The notes below the pieces were generated by a model that worked only from the letters and a program-made list of their open reading frames with translations, was not told the origin of the DNA and ran no database searches. Positions 1 through 11,600 of a stretch of 64,000 nucleotides of DNA are shown in pieces. The translations under genes and the position numbers were made by a program. Position 1 is the first letter of the stretch, and every line of letters begins with the position of its first letter. The stretch comes from Nannobrachium achirus (Eukaryota > Chordata > Actinopteri > Myctophiformes > Myctophidae): NCBI GenBank assembly GCA_963921795.1, contig OY997645.1, positions 32,610,382-32,674,381 of the forward strand, read 5' to 3'.

Positions 1-640
1 ATTATCAAACATTGTATTACTTAACTTTATTCACAGTTATCTGTGCCAAGGAAAACATTACAGACTACACCCACACACACAACAAATTGTTACAAAAAGA
101 AATGCAAATCAAAGTTACAAGAGGTATAGGCATGGATAACACCTTGTATGCACATAAATGAAGAGAAGTCAATTTCCCGCTATACTACTACATGTTCCTC
201 TGTGCTCACTGCTCACACGTTTTGGTTTGTGTGTGAGAAAGGGATTGAGGGAAAAGTGGAGAAGGGGGCTAGAATAGTCTTATCAGGAATGTGCAGGTCC
301 AGTCCAGCCGTTCCAACGATGAGTCAGAATGAAAAGACTGCTAGCTACAGTGTTGGCCCTCTGCTTACGGCAGCCCCGTGCACCACTAGTGTATGCATGC
401 AATCTTAAGACGTTCCCGTCAATCTGTTTTATCCCTCATAAATCTGAACGCAGCTATTCCACCAATCATCATCTTTACAGGGGAAAACTGAACAAGCTTA
501 ACGGCTCCATTAGCATTAAATGAGACTAAGGCCGTCATTTCAGTTTAAGGAAAAATAAGTACACTGAAAGCAAAAGTGAACAAACTCAAGAGTCATTGTT
601 GACGTGAAAAACAAAAAGCACAGGGCCCTGACAACGGCTC
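1..640 (-). other. rpa1: rpa1 3' UTR with poly(A) signal
   Basis: The region downstream of the rpa1 stop on the minus strand has no coding potential. A canonical AATAAA on the minus strand (TTTATT at 26-31) lies about 610 bases past the stop and is the best candidate poly(A) signal. Cleavage would fall at or just beyond the window edge. Confidence 0.7.
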
Positions 641-745
641 CTACTGCACGGCCAGTTTCCTGATGTTCATGATTAGCCTCTTGCTGTACTCCTTGTGGTC
701 CACGGGTTTCACATCCATCACTGTGGCTTTGATCCTGGATTCGTC
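641..745 (-). CDS. rpa1: rpa1 exon 17: C-terminal end and stop codon
   Basis: Encodes [20 protein letters not shown] and [14 protein letters not shown], then TAG (641-643). Human RPA1 ends [20 protein letters not shown] and GRRLVMSIRRSALM. The acceptor AG lies just upstream on the minus strand at 747-746. It is separated from exon 16 by a 12.7 kb intron containing the Gypsy element, so correct splicing must skip that element and all its cryptic sites. Confidence 0.95.
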   Translation of the reverse strand, partial: DESRIKATVMDVKPVDHKEYSKRLIMNIRKLAVQ

Positions 746-2550
746 CTATTCAAAAAGGGAAGAAAAAAGAAACCCCATCACACCTTGTGCATTCACTTCC
801 TTCAAAACAACCCAAGACAACAGATTCCATACATTACTTCAATGTGGTATCACAGTTAATGCAGATAAACAAGAGGATAAAAGCAGCCATCATCTCCCTG
901 TGAGCGTTTGACAGGGGATTAGTAATATGCAGGCATTCTAATTTTAATTACTGCTTCTGACTACAACAGAGGCTTTCAACACCACCTCCGCAAGCTGTCT
1001 AGACAGGAGAAGGTCATTTCTAGCAGGGCCATCATTTAAACAGAGGTTACACACACTTTGTCTCCATTAATCCCTCTGCTACTGCAGTAGGTGAAATGGA
1101 TGGAAATCATACTGGATTCATGCAAATACCTTTTAAGAGTCCTGCAGTCTCTCATTCGCGACTAAAGGGCCGTTTATAGTTACGTATGCTTGATTTTGTG
1201 TACGTTTTGGGTGAGATTACGTACGGTAGATCTGTCGACATGCATAGTTCCTCTCTACGTTATTTACGTGCTGACCTGCTCCCGTTGGGGCCGTGCGCCA
1301 CATGGAGGTGGTTCTGCACAGCACACACGTGTAAACCGAAGCATTTTTAGCCAAAATATGTAGAACCACAGAATTTCTTGACCCGACGTGATGTTTGGTA
1401 ACAGTCTGGACTGGTTCTGCAGCTGCTGTCTGTCGGCAACGTTATCGCGGTAAATGCAACTCCGCAAGGGTACAGATTTAACCACCCGGACTGAGTAATA
1501 ATAACGAAACACAGTGCCCTGCACCCATCTTGCTGTTGGAGGAGAACCTCTGTCTTATAAGTAATTTTCCTCATTACTGCCACGGTTGACAAAAGTTTGG
1601 CACGGGTAGTTTCATCGGTTTTAATCCGTCGGGTTGAGTGTTGTCCGTAAGGTTACGTACAGAGACAAAAACGGACAGACGTAACGTAGCCAACGGATTA
1701 AATTACTCTCCCCCTCCGTTTCTAGTGTAGACTTGCGGTCCTTATGTATTACTATGCATGGTACTTAAGAGGAATACACTACATATCCTACTACTAAAGA
1801 TAGTAGGATGAGGTTATGGTCAATAGCTTCACCATCAGGCAGAAATCCTGTATGGTCTTGGCATGCTAAATATTCGACTGAACACGGCACAACCCTGTTC
1901 AAGTTCATTTCCCATAGGAAAACCATATCATTTTAGCCATCTTGGTGGAGAGTGGGAGTTGTGTATTGTATGTCTGCAACATGCTGTGAGCAATCTGATC
2001 TTCCTGTACCAATGCCTCCCAGATTTCCAAGCCAGGATGAGAGTTTGAGGCGTGGGGGGCTCATGCACATAAACACACAGGGCTAAGCTTGTGCTATAGC
2101 AGTGCTACGACTCATTCCCAGAGCTAGGGATGGGACGATATGAAAATTTCATATCACGATTATTGTGACCAAAGAAATCGCGATTTACTTCCTGGGGCGG
2201 AACATTTGCCAAAAAATAGCAGATCTACAAGCTCACAACGCGTCGCATTGCGACGTGTTGTGAGCTTGTAGATCGGCTATTTTTTTGGCAGAGATTTAGT
2301 AGAGAGTGAAAAAAAAGACTGTATCAAGTACGTATATTATAAGTACCTTTTATCAATTATAGAAAGTTTAAATGGTACCAGATATGCAGCTCGGCAAATA
2401 AAAGGTGAACTGATCCCAGTGCATGACGGAGGACGATATCACAATAAATTAAATCTCCACAATACGATTATTGCGAGTGTTTTTTTATCACGATAAACGA
2501 TAATATCGCTTATCGTCCCATCCCTACCCAAATCGCTGTGATCTGGCTCA

Positions 2551-2601
<51 letters not shown>

Positions 2602-5600
2602 CATTCAACCCGGAAATACCGCTCTACATGTTTGTTTACAAACATTCTCAACTGGTCTACACGAATAGCATTTAACCTGCCTGATGCAACAGAACCAGAG
2701 CCGTCGCTGGAGTCGAGCCACCTCTGTTCACTTGACCTGGGTCTTCTACATAGACCTCCATTGGCGAATAGTGCCAAAGCACTGAACCAGAAGTTCACAG
2801 AAGGCATTGGAGTTTATGGGCATTTGGCACTATTTCAAATGACATGTGCATGAGGTTTCTGCCCCCACAATGGCGCAACTCTCCAATAGACTGTTCTGAA
2901 TAGATCCAAATAACTTGTTCCAAAAGTGCATGGTTAACCGGCATTTTCACAGCCTATAGTAAAAGGCTAAAAATATAAGAGCCTTGATGAAAGCATTTCC
3001 AATACACCTCAACACACAGGTCCATCTAATATTCTCAAAACCATGATTGTTGCTTGCAGAAGATAAGTCTAATGTCTGACTTTTTCATATTTCAAGAAAC
3101 TCCAATATCTGGGCTTGTGGGAAGCCAGAGCAATAGAAGGACATGCCTTTAATAAAGCCTAGGCAACGCTGGGGCTATCGGTTACCATGGTAACCAGTTA
3201 ACACGTCTCTGAACGTGATAACAGGGCCGCGGCGCTCCACGGTGGGGAATCGTTATCACGCGTGTTGTGACGATTAGCGGAGAATCGCCACTTCAAGTTC
3301 AACGTCATTACGCTGCGAGCCGCACACGCCGCTCCGACCACTTTTATGAATGAACTGTGACGTCACTCAGGCTGCTGAGAGTCTGCAGGCGAGGAGACAG
3401 CTCGGAGCCACGGAGAGGGACGCCACGTCCATTGTTGCTGCGCTGCCCACGTTTGTTGTGTTTGTAGCTCGTACAGTGTTTATCGTATATCGGCGATCAC
3501 CTCGTTTTCACCGGAGGAAGGAGTTCTTGGAGGATCGCGCAGGGAGGATGCATCTGCTGTGACCTACAGTAAACCCTCAGCGGAGCGTGGATGCTCACCA
3601 AGTTCAACAACAAACTTCCGTTCCTGGCCGTGAGTACAGGTCTGACCGTGCGGAGCGAATACAAACAAGGAGACGGCTTTCACTGTACAACTGCGTGCGT
3701 GCGGACGTGCGGTGCAATACAAACAAGGAGATTCCATTGTACACTGCGTGCGTGCTGACGTGCGGTGCGAATACACACAAGGAGACTGCTTCCATTGTAC
3801 ACTGCGTGCGTGCGGACGTGCGGGCCTTAACATTGGAGTGGGGTTTGGGGACGTGAACTGTCGGGTTGTATGCGAACTGTGATGCGCGACGCTATGGTGA
3901 AACGTGACTGTGAACTGAACTGTGAATACGTGAACTGACCTGTGAATAGGCCTATGTGAATGGAACTTTCAATATAACTTACCTTTTGAACTGCAAGTTA
4001 TTGTGTTGTGTCCGTTATTGCGTGTTGTTTAATGAACGAACCCCTGTATTCCCAGAGGTTGTGTATATGTGAGAGTGCCTACTACCCTCCATATAGCAGC
4101 TTTGTGTAATGGTTTTGGCCATTTTGTCAGGTTAACTCCCTGGCTGGCACCCCAAACATTTTACTATTCGGCCTAAACCGTTACATAGAAAATGGCACCC
4201 CAGATGGTCGTATGAAACGGATGTAACACTGTAAAAAAAAGAAGAAAAAAAAAGAAAAAAAAAAAGAAATACACTAAGAATTTTTTTTCCCCTGTACTTT
4301 TTTGGTTTACACTGTAAAACGTGTTTTGTGGTAAAAACAAAGAAAAGGTGGGAATTTGCTTGGTAAAAACAGTGTGAAAAGGTGTTTATGGGAGAAAGAT
4401 TATTCACAAAAAGGTTTAAAAAGGTTATTCACAAAAAGGTTTAAAAATGGCCACAGCGCTGGAGAGGCTACTTGATTTAAACATGGAAGATCTAAGTCAG
4501 GTGATGCCTGCTCCTACAATACCTGCTCCTACAACTACTACCAGTGCCACACCAGAGAGCCCAATGGTATATGAAGGCGCTAATTCGCAGCAGCAGGCAA
4601 CAAGCTACTCTGTGTTGGATGTGTTGGATTTGACTACAGGATTTCATCCCGCAGGAATTGCGTCACCTCAAACTAAGGAGCCGCAAACTCAAAGTGTGGA
4701 ACGAAATGTACTTGGGTCACCTCAAAATAACGAGCCTCAAACTCAAAGCGTGGAACGAAATACTCAAACGGAGGCACAACCGGAAAACCCAGACTACACC
4801 AATCTCAGGGAAACTATGCGGAGCGGGCTGGACAACTTCTCAAAAATACTCAAACAAATGGAAATTCAGAAAGCAAAACAATTGCAGGAAATGTTGGATT
4901 TGCAGGCCGAATACATCAGGAAACAAGTGGACCTTAACTTAACGTGGAAGTTGAAACAATTACAGACTGACTCTGTAAAGGTCGTGGACCAGGCTGTATT
5001 GCCCCTCGTTAATGCAGTCAATCAATTAAAGGACACGGTCATTGATTGTTCTCAGCAGCTCACAGAGTGTTCTATGCAACTCAAAGAGGTGGTGGGGGAA
5101 GTGACTTTTCTTAAACAGCAGGCCACTTCTTCCATTCTTTCTTCTAAGGTTCAAACTTTACCACCATCTGCCTTTTTAACACCTGAAGCGTCACAGGCTG
5201 TAGGCCAACAGCCTCCATTGTGTTCCACCATGCAAAAAGGAGCTGATCCGGAACCTTTAATATCTCTCCTTGACTCAGCTGTGTCAAGTGAGGGGAGAGG
5301 CAGATTCCTTGCTCAAAGCCTGGTGAAGTTACAGTTCCCAACGTTTGGGAGAAGTGAGGACTGTACGGACCCACTTAGGTATCTGGAGAACTGTAATGAC
5401 TTTCTGGCATTAAACTCACTCCACAACGCAGAGCTGCTTGCCACTCTCCGAAATGTTCTTTACGGCACTGCCCGTGATTGGTGGGATGTCGCACGGAAAG
5501 ACATCCAAACCTGGACTCAGTTCAAGCATAAATTCCTTGCAGCCTTTCTTTCTGAAGATTATGCAGATGAACTGGAGGAACGTGTGAGGACCAGGGTGCA

Positions 5601-8600
5601 GGGGGAAGAGGAGAACATCAGGGATTTTGCCTACGCATACAGGGCTACACTGATGCGTTGGAAGCCTGACATTACTGAGGAGAAAATCATTCAAATGATT
5701 CTCAAGAATGCTCGTCCACAACTCGCCAGTCAGCTCCGTAGCAGCCGTGTGGCCACTGTAGATGCCCTAGTGCGACTAGGCCAACAGCTGGAGAAGGATG
5801 TCTGGAAGTACAAACAGATGCAGGACAAGAGAGGTCAGCAACCTCAAAACATGAGTAAAGGCTCCAACTATTCAGCTTCAAACTCTGCGGGACAGTCTAC
5901 CCAAAAATCTTCTGAACCCTACTGCTGGCATTGTAAGGGTGCTCATTCCCCTGCCTCATGCCCCAACAATCCAGGACAAAAAGGCAGATACAACAAATGG
6001 GAAAAAAAGCCACAGAGTTCCACGTTCAATGCGCCTATAGCCCATACAGTCTCTCATGCTGGGCCATCTACAACCGTTGAGCCCACTGTACCTGAGACTT
6101 CCTCTTGTTTCTTGACTGCTGCCTCCCATCCGCAACAACTGCTGGTTCCTCTTTCTGTTGTGGGGGTGGAGGTTAGTGGAATCCTTGACTCTGGTTCTAC
6201 TTATACTTTGATTAATGAGGAACTCTGGAAGAGCGTTGTTGGGAAAACCAGAAAGCTTAATCCATGGTCTGAAGGACCTTTGTACTTGGCAGACGGGAGT
6301 CCACGACAGCCGTTGGGATGGTCTGAGGAAAAAATTACCATGCACCAACGCTCATGGACCATACCGGTGGTGATCCTTACTGCTGAGACTCTGGCATTTC
6401 CCGTCGTCCTTGGCCTAGACTTCATGTGTGCCAGTGGTGTACAGCTGGATGTCACCAACAACAGTTACTGGTTCAAAGATTGTGACAACATCAAGTATTT
6501 CTTCACCCCCATGTCGTCCAAAGGGTCATCCTCAGGCCGAGTATGCTTCTTTACGGCGGTGTCTCCACGCCGGCCGGCTTCTCAGACTTGTGACAAAGAT
6601 CTAGAGCTTTTGAAGGAAGCCACCCGGAATGCCCAACTAGATGACGCAGGAAAGGCCCAACTCGGTAGGCAACTTCAGCAGAATGGAGATGTATGCACTT
6701 CCGCTCTGGGCTGTACCGAAGTGTTGACGCACAAAATCTTTGTGACTCAGGACATGCCCATTAACTCATTCTGTGCCAATCACGCGTATACACGTGATAT
6801 ATTAGCGCATCCCACAGTGCCAATCACGTATATACACGTGATTCAAAAAAAAAAAAAAAAAAAAAAAAATTTTTGGGGGAAAATTTTTTTTTGAATTTTT
6901 TTTTTTGGACCCCATCAAAACTAGTGAACATGATTTCAATCGCGATTTTGCATGTTTAACCCCCATACAACCCCCATACAACTCAGGTAGCAGACCTCCA
7001 AGCTCACAACAGTGTAAAACATAATGGCTATTATCTCAAGAATGCCTGAACGGATTTCCAATCGGATTTTTTTGTTTGAAAGCTGTGAACAAACTGCACA
7101 AACCCACAACAATGCAATCCAGGATTGCATTGGATTTTTTAGAGCTCATTCTTCTCTGTTTTTTTCCCATGCATGAGGTGTGCAAGGTTTAATCATGGCT
7201 AAGTTGACGAAAATAAGGCTTTTAAAATGCTTGGTAGCCAATAGCTAACTTCAAGCTAACTTCATCCTCTTCCTGTACATGCACAAAGGAAAGTGTTTAG
7301 GCAAGTCATGGCTGCAGGGCTTCTGCATATACCAGCATATCTCTATGGGATTGTCTGTGGCACACTTGGCCCCCTCTAGTGGTGAAAGGGTGGCATTAAA
7401 TGAGTTAAGCAGAAGGCCTACCGGGTTTCACCATCAAGACTCAAGATCATGAAAGAGCTCATTGATGAAATGCTGGCGGCTGACGTCATTGAGCCGTCTG
7501 CTTCTGCATGGTCCTCTCCTGTCGTCTTAATTCCAAAGAAGAATGGGACGTATAGATTCTGCGTTAATTACATCAAGCTGAACGCCATCACTTACACTGA
7601 CGCCTACCCTCTTCCTACCATTCAGGAGATTCTGGAATCACTTGCTGGCTCTGTGGTGTTTTCCAGCATTGACTTGAACAGCGGATATTGGCAATGCAAG
7701 ATGAACCCTGAAAGCCAGGATAAGACTGCCTTTGTCTGTGCTTTTGGGTTGTATCACTTCAAGGTTATGCCCTTCGGCCTTAAAAACGCCCCAGCCACCT
7801 TTCAGCGGCTCATGGAGCAGACTTTGGGTGAGCTCAGAGGTCAGATTTGCTTTGTCTACTTAGATGACATTATCATCTACTCTTCAACCTGGGAACAGCA
7901 CTACCATGACATACAGGCAGTATTGGACAAGCTGAGAGAGGCCAAGCTTACGGTCAACATGAAGAAAAGCAGCTTCTTTCAGACCTCCTTGAAGTTCCTA
8001 GGTCATGTGGTTTCTGCTGCTGGGGTCCAAGTAGACCCTGAAAAGACCAAGGCCGTGGAGCAGTATCCTGTCCCCACCAACCTTAAGACTGTACAGCGGT
8101 TCTTAGGCATGTCGGGCTGGTATCACCGGTTCGTGCCCAACTTTTCCCGGATAGCAGAACCCCTTAACAATCTGAAGAGGAAAGGTGTCAAGTTCAAGTG
8201 GACGGAGGAGTGTCAAAGAGCCTTTGAGATCCTTAAAACCCATCTTGTGTCATCACCCATTCTAGGACATCCGAACTTTGAGCTGCCCTTCATCGTCTAT
8301 ACAGACGCCAGTGATGTGGGGTTGGGTGCAGTTCTGGTGCAACAGACAGGATTGGGATCGGAGGAAGTTCTTGCCTATGCAAGCCGGAGCCTAAACAAGG
8401 CAGAGAGGAACTACTCTACGACTGAGCAGGAGTGTTTGGCTGTGGTGTGGGCCCTAGAGAAATGGAGATACTACCTGGAGGGGAGATTTTTCACCATCGT
8501 GACGGATCATTCTTCTCTGGTGTGGGTCTTGAAATCTCAACGGACCACCTCACGCCTCATGCGTTGGGCTCTGAAGCTCCAAGAGTTCAGCTTTGCTGTA

Positions 8601-11600
8601 GAGTACCGGAAGGGCAAGTACAACGTTGTTCCTGATGCCCTGTCCCGATCTCCTGGGGAAATACCTTACACCGTATCACCCACCTGTGCCATCATGCAAC
8701 CATCGCAGAAGGAGGCGGTAAAGGAGATCCCTATCTCGGATGATGAAATCTGGAAGGCGCAGCAGGGTGATGTAGAAATACAAGAACTGTACCAGAGAAT
8801 AATGGAGGAAGGGGAGGTCAAGGTTAACGAGACAACTTTCTTTACTATCTTGGAAGATAAAGTGTACAGACTGGTTACACTTCCTTATAAGAGCTCGTAT
8901 CAAGTCTACGTTCCGGCTATACTACGACCAGAGCTGCTTCGCCAGGTCCATGAGGACACCTTAGCCGGTCACCTTGGGAGATTTAAGACTTACAAGAGGT
9001 TGCAGTCTCTCGCCTTCTGGCCAACCATGAATCGAGATGTTCGAGAGTTCGTTCAGGACTGCGAAACGTGCCAGAGGTACAAGCCAGAATGCCGAAAGGT
9101 GGCCGGAATGCTACAGCAGACTATCGTCCACAGGCCGTGGGAAATGCTGGGCGTAGATCTTATGGGGCCCTTTCCCCGAAGTACCGCAGGTAACCTCTAC
9201 TTGTTGGTCTTTGTAGACTACTATTCTCGGTGGGTGGAGTTATTTCCCTTGAAGAAGGCCACAGCCGAAATAGTGTCTAAGTTCTTTACGCAGGAAATCT
9301 TGACTCGCTGGGGGGTTCCTGATTTTCTTCTTTCTGACCAAGGGTCTCAGTTTGTCTCAGCAGTATTCAATGCCACCTGCAAGAGCTGGAATGTAGGACA
9401 CAAGATGACTACTGCTTACCATCCGCAGACAAACCTCACAGAGAGGATAAATCGAACCCTGAAGGTTATGATTGCTTCTTATGTTGGGGACAATCATAAA
9501 GCCTGGGACAAGAACCTGCCTGACTTCCGCTTCGCTATAAACTCTGCAGTCCATGAATCCACAGGTGTGACACCTGCGGACCTGAATCTGGGCAGGGGGT
9601 TGCGAGGACCACTGGAGGTTCTGTTATTGCCCCGGAATATGGATCCGGATTGCCCTGCTTACCCCAAGACAGCAGAACTGTCCAACATGAGGGAGTTTGT
9701 GGAGGAGAACCTGATCAAGGGACGAAGGAGGCAGAAGAGAAACTATGACCGGAAACACCGTGACATAGCGTTCAAGGACAATGCCAGGGTCTGGTTGCGT
9801 ACCCACCCTTACTCAAAGAAGGAAACCGCCTTTGCTGCTAAATTAGCACCTAGGTGGCATGGTCCTTACAGGGTCATTCAGAAAATGGGCCCTGTTAATG
9901 TGGAAATCGTGAGAGAGGAGGATGGAGAAGGAAGGAAAACTGTGCACGTTTCAAGACTGAAACCCTGTTACCCCACCGCAGAAGAGGTGGAGGCAAGGGA
10001 ACGACAGCGAGTTTGTGAGATCTTTGAAGAGGACAGCGACTCAGAAGATTTTCTAGGGTTTCCGGATTCCCAAGAAGCCACTTGCCCCAAAAAGGAGGAG
10101 GAGAAGGCTCAGCGCCAGCGGATTCTTAAAATCTTTAACGAGGAAAGTGACACAGAAGAGTTCCTGGGCTTTCCAGAGTCCCAAGAAGTCACTTGCCTCA
10201 AAAAGGAGGAGGAGAAAGTTCAATATCAGCGTATCCTCAACATATTTGAAGAGGACAGCGAGTCGGAGGAGTTCCTAGGATTCCCAGAGGAGAGCTCAGA
10301 GTTGACGTCTCCCCGTAGCCGTCTTTTTTCAAGGGGGGGGGAATGTGACGATTAGCGGAGAATCGCCACTTCAAGTTCAACGTCATTACGCTGCGAGCCG
10401 CACACGCCGCTCCGACCACTTTTATGAATGAACTGTGACGTCACTCAGGCTGCTGAGAGTCTGCAGGCGAGGAGACAGCTCGGAGCCACGGAGAGGGACG
10501 CCACGTCCATTGTTGCTGCGCTGCCCACGTTTGTTGTGTTTGTAGCTCGTACAGTGTTTATCGTATATCGGCGATCACCTCGTTTTCACCGGAGGAAGGA
10601 GTTCTTGGAGGATCGCGCAGGGAGGATGCATCTGCTGTGACCTACAGTAAACCCTCAGCGGAGCGTGGATGCTCACCAAGTTCAACAACAAACTTCCGTT
10701 CCTGGCCGTGAGTACAGGTCTGACCGTGCGGAGCGAATACAAACAAGGAGACGGCTTTCACTGTACAACTGCGTGCGTACGGACGTGCGGTGCAATACAA
10801 ACAAGGAGATTCCATTGTACACTGCGTGCGTGCTGACGTGCGGTGCGAATACACACAAGGAGACTGCTTCCATTGTACACTGCGTGCGTGCGGACGTGCG
10901 GGCCTTAACATTGGAGTGGGGTTTGGGGACGTGAACTGTCGGGTTGTATGCGAACTGTGATGCGCGACGCTATGGTGAAACGTGACTGTGAACTGAACTG
11001 TGAATACGTGAACTGACCTGTGAATAGGCCTATGTGAATGGAACTTTCAATATAACTTACCTTTTGAACTGCAAGTTATTGTGTTGTGTCCGTTATTGCG
11101 TGTTGTTTAATGAACGAACCCCTGTATTCCCAGAGGTTGTGTATATGTGAGAGTGCCTACTACCCTCCATATAGCAGCTTTGTGTAATGGTTTTGGCCAT
11201 TTTGTCAGGTTAACTCCCTGGCTGGCACCCCAAACATTTTACTATTCGGCCTAAACCGTTACAGTGTGGACGTGTTAGGCATCCCATGTGTCAACAACCT
11301 GCATGGTTGTGGTTGCGACCGTCAGGTCGCAAGTTACTATGAAAACCTCCACAGGCTGTCTGTCAGTCCCTCCGTCTGTCCGTCACGTCACACTTTTGGC
11401 CTTATCTCCGGCACCGTTGCCCCTATCCATGCCAACCCACGGCCAATTTGTGTAAACATGCGACCTGACGGTCGCTTATCTCCCGATTAGGGAGTCTTAC
11501 AGGCTTTAAGTGGGTAAGTGTGCCACGACTGATTGTGTACGATAATTACACTTGAAAAGGGCACAGGGCCTTTTTTATGTTCTATGAAGCATTTATCAAA

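Larger units (their letters stand above)
3266..11263 (+). mobile_element. Ty3/Gypsy LTR retrotransposon, young, with one nested transposon
   Basis: Bounded by two 920-base LTRs (3266-4185 and 10344-11263) with TG..CA ends and a 4-base target duplication GTGT (3262-3265, 11264-11267). A tRNA-primer-like TGGCACCCCAG begins at 4193, and a purine tract (10331-10343) abuts the 3' LTR. Parts in order: coiled-coil Gag with zinc knuckle, aspartic protease, reverse transcriptase, RNase H, integrase. This protease-RT-RNaseH-integrase order is that of Gypsy/Metaviridae. The LTRs differ at one position in 920, so insertion was recent, probably well under a million years at usual vertebrate rates. The element looks nearly whole, with one obvious interruption: a 640-base TTAA-flanked element between the protease and RT regions. 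It lies antisense in rpa1 intron 16. Confidence 0.95.
3199..11277. repeat. 77-base imperfect palindrome split by the Gypsy insertion
   Basis: With the Gypsy element and one copy of its GTGT duplication set aside, the flanks form nested inverted repeats. TAACACGTC (3199-3207) pairs with GACGTGTTA (11269-11277), and CGTGATAAC (3214-3222) pairs with GTTATCACG (3252-3260). Both pairs are perfect, with equal 6-base spacers. The Gypsy element landed in the right-hand spacer. The left side begins with TTAA, so this could be a tiny DNA element, but the right side reads TTAG. Confidence 0.6.

Noticed and set aside
3660-3830. CRISPR-like regular repeats
   Set aside because: The units are adjacent tandem repeats within an LTR, not repeats separated by unique spacers, and the genome is eukaryotic.
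3587-3856. Open frames in both LTRs (3350-3856 and 10428-10934)
   Set aside because: They arise from short tandem repeats in the LTR, overlap on both strands and show no protein motif.
4132-4407. Minus-strand open frame near the Gypsy leader
   Set aside because: Low-complexity poly-Phe/Ser from an A-rich tract, with no homology; the region is the untranslated leader of the element.
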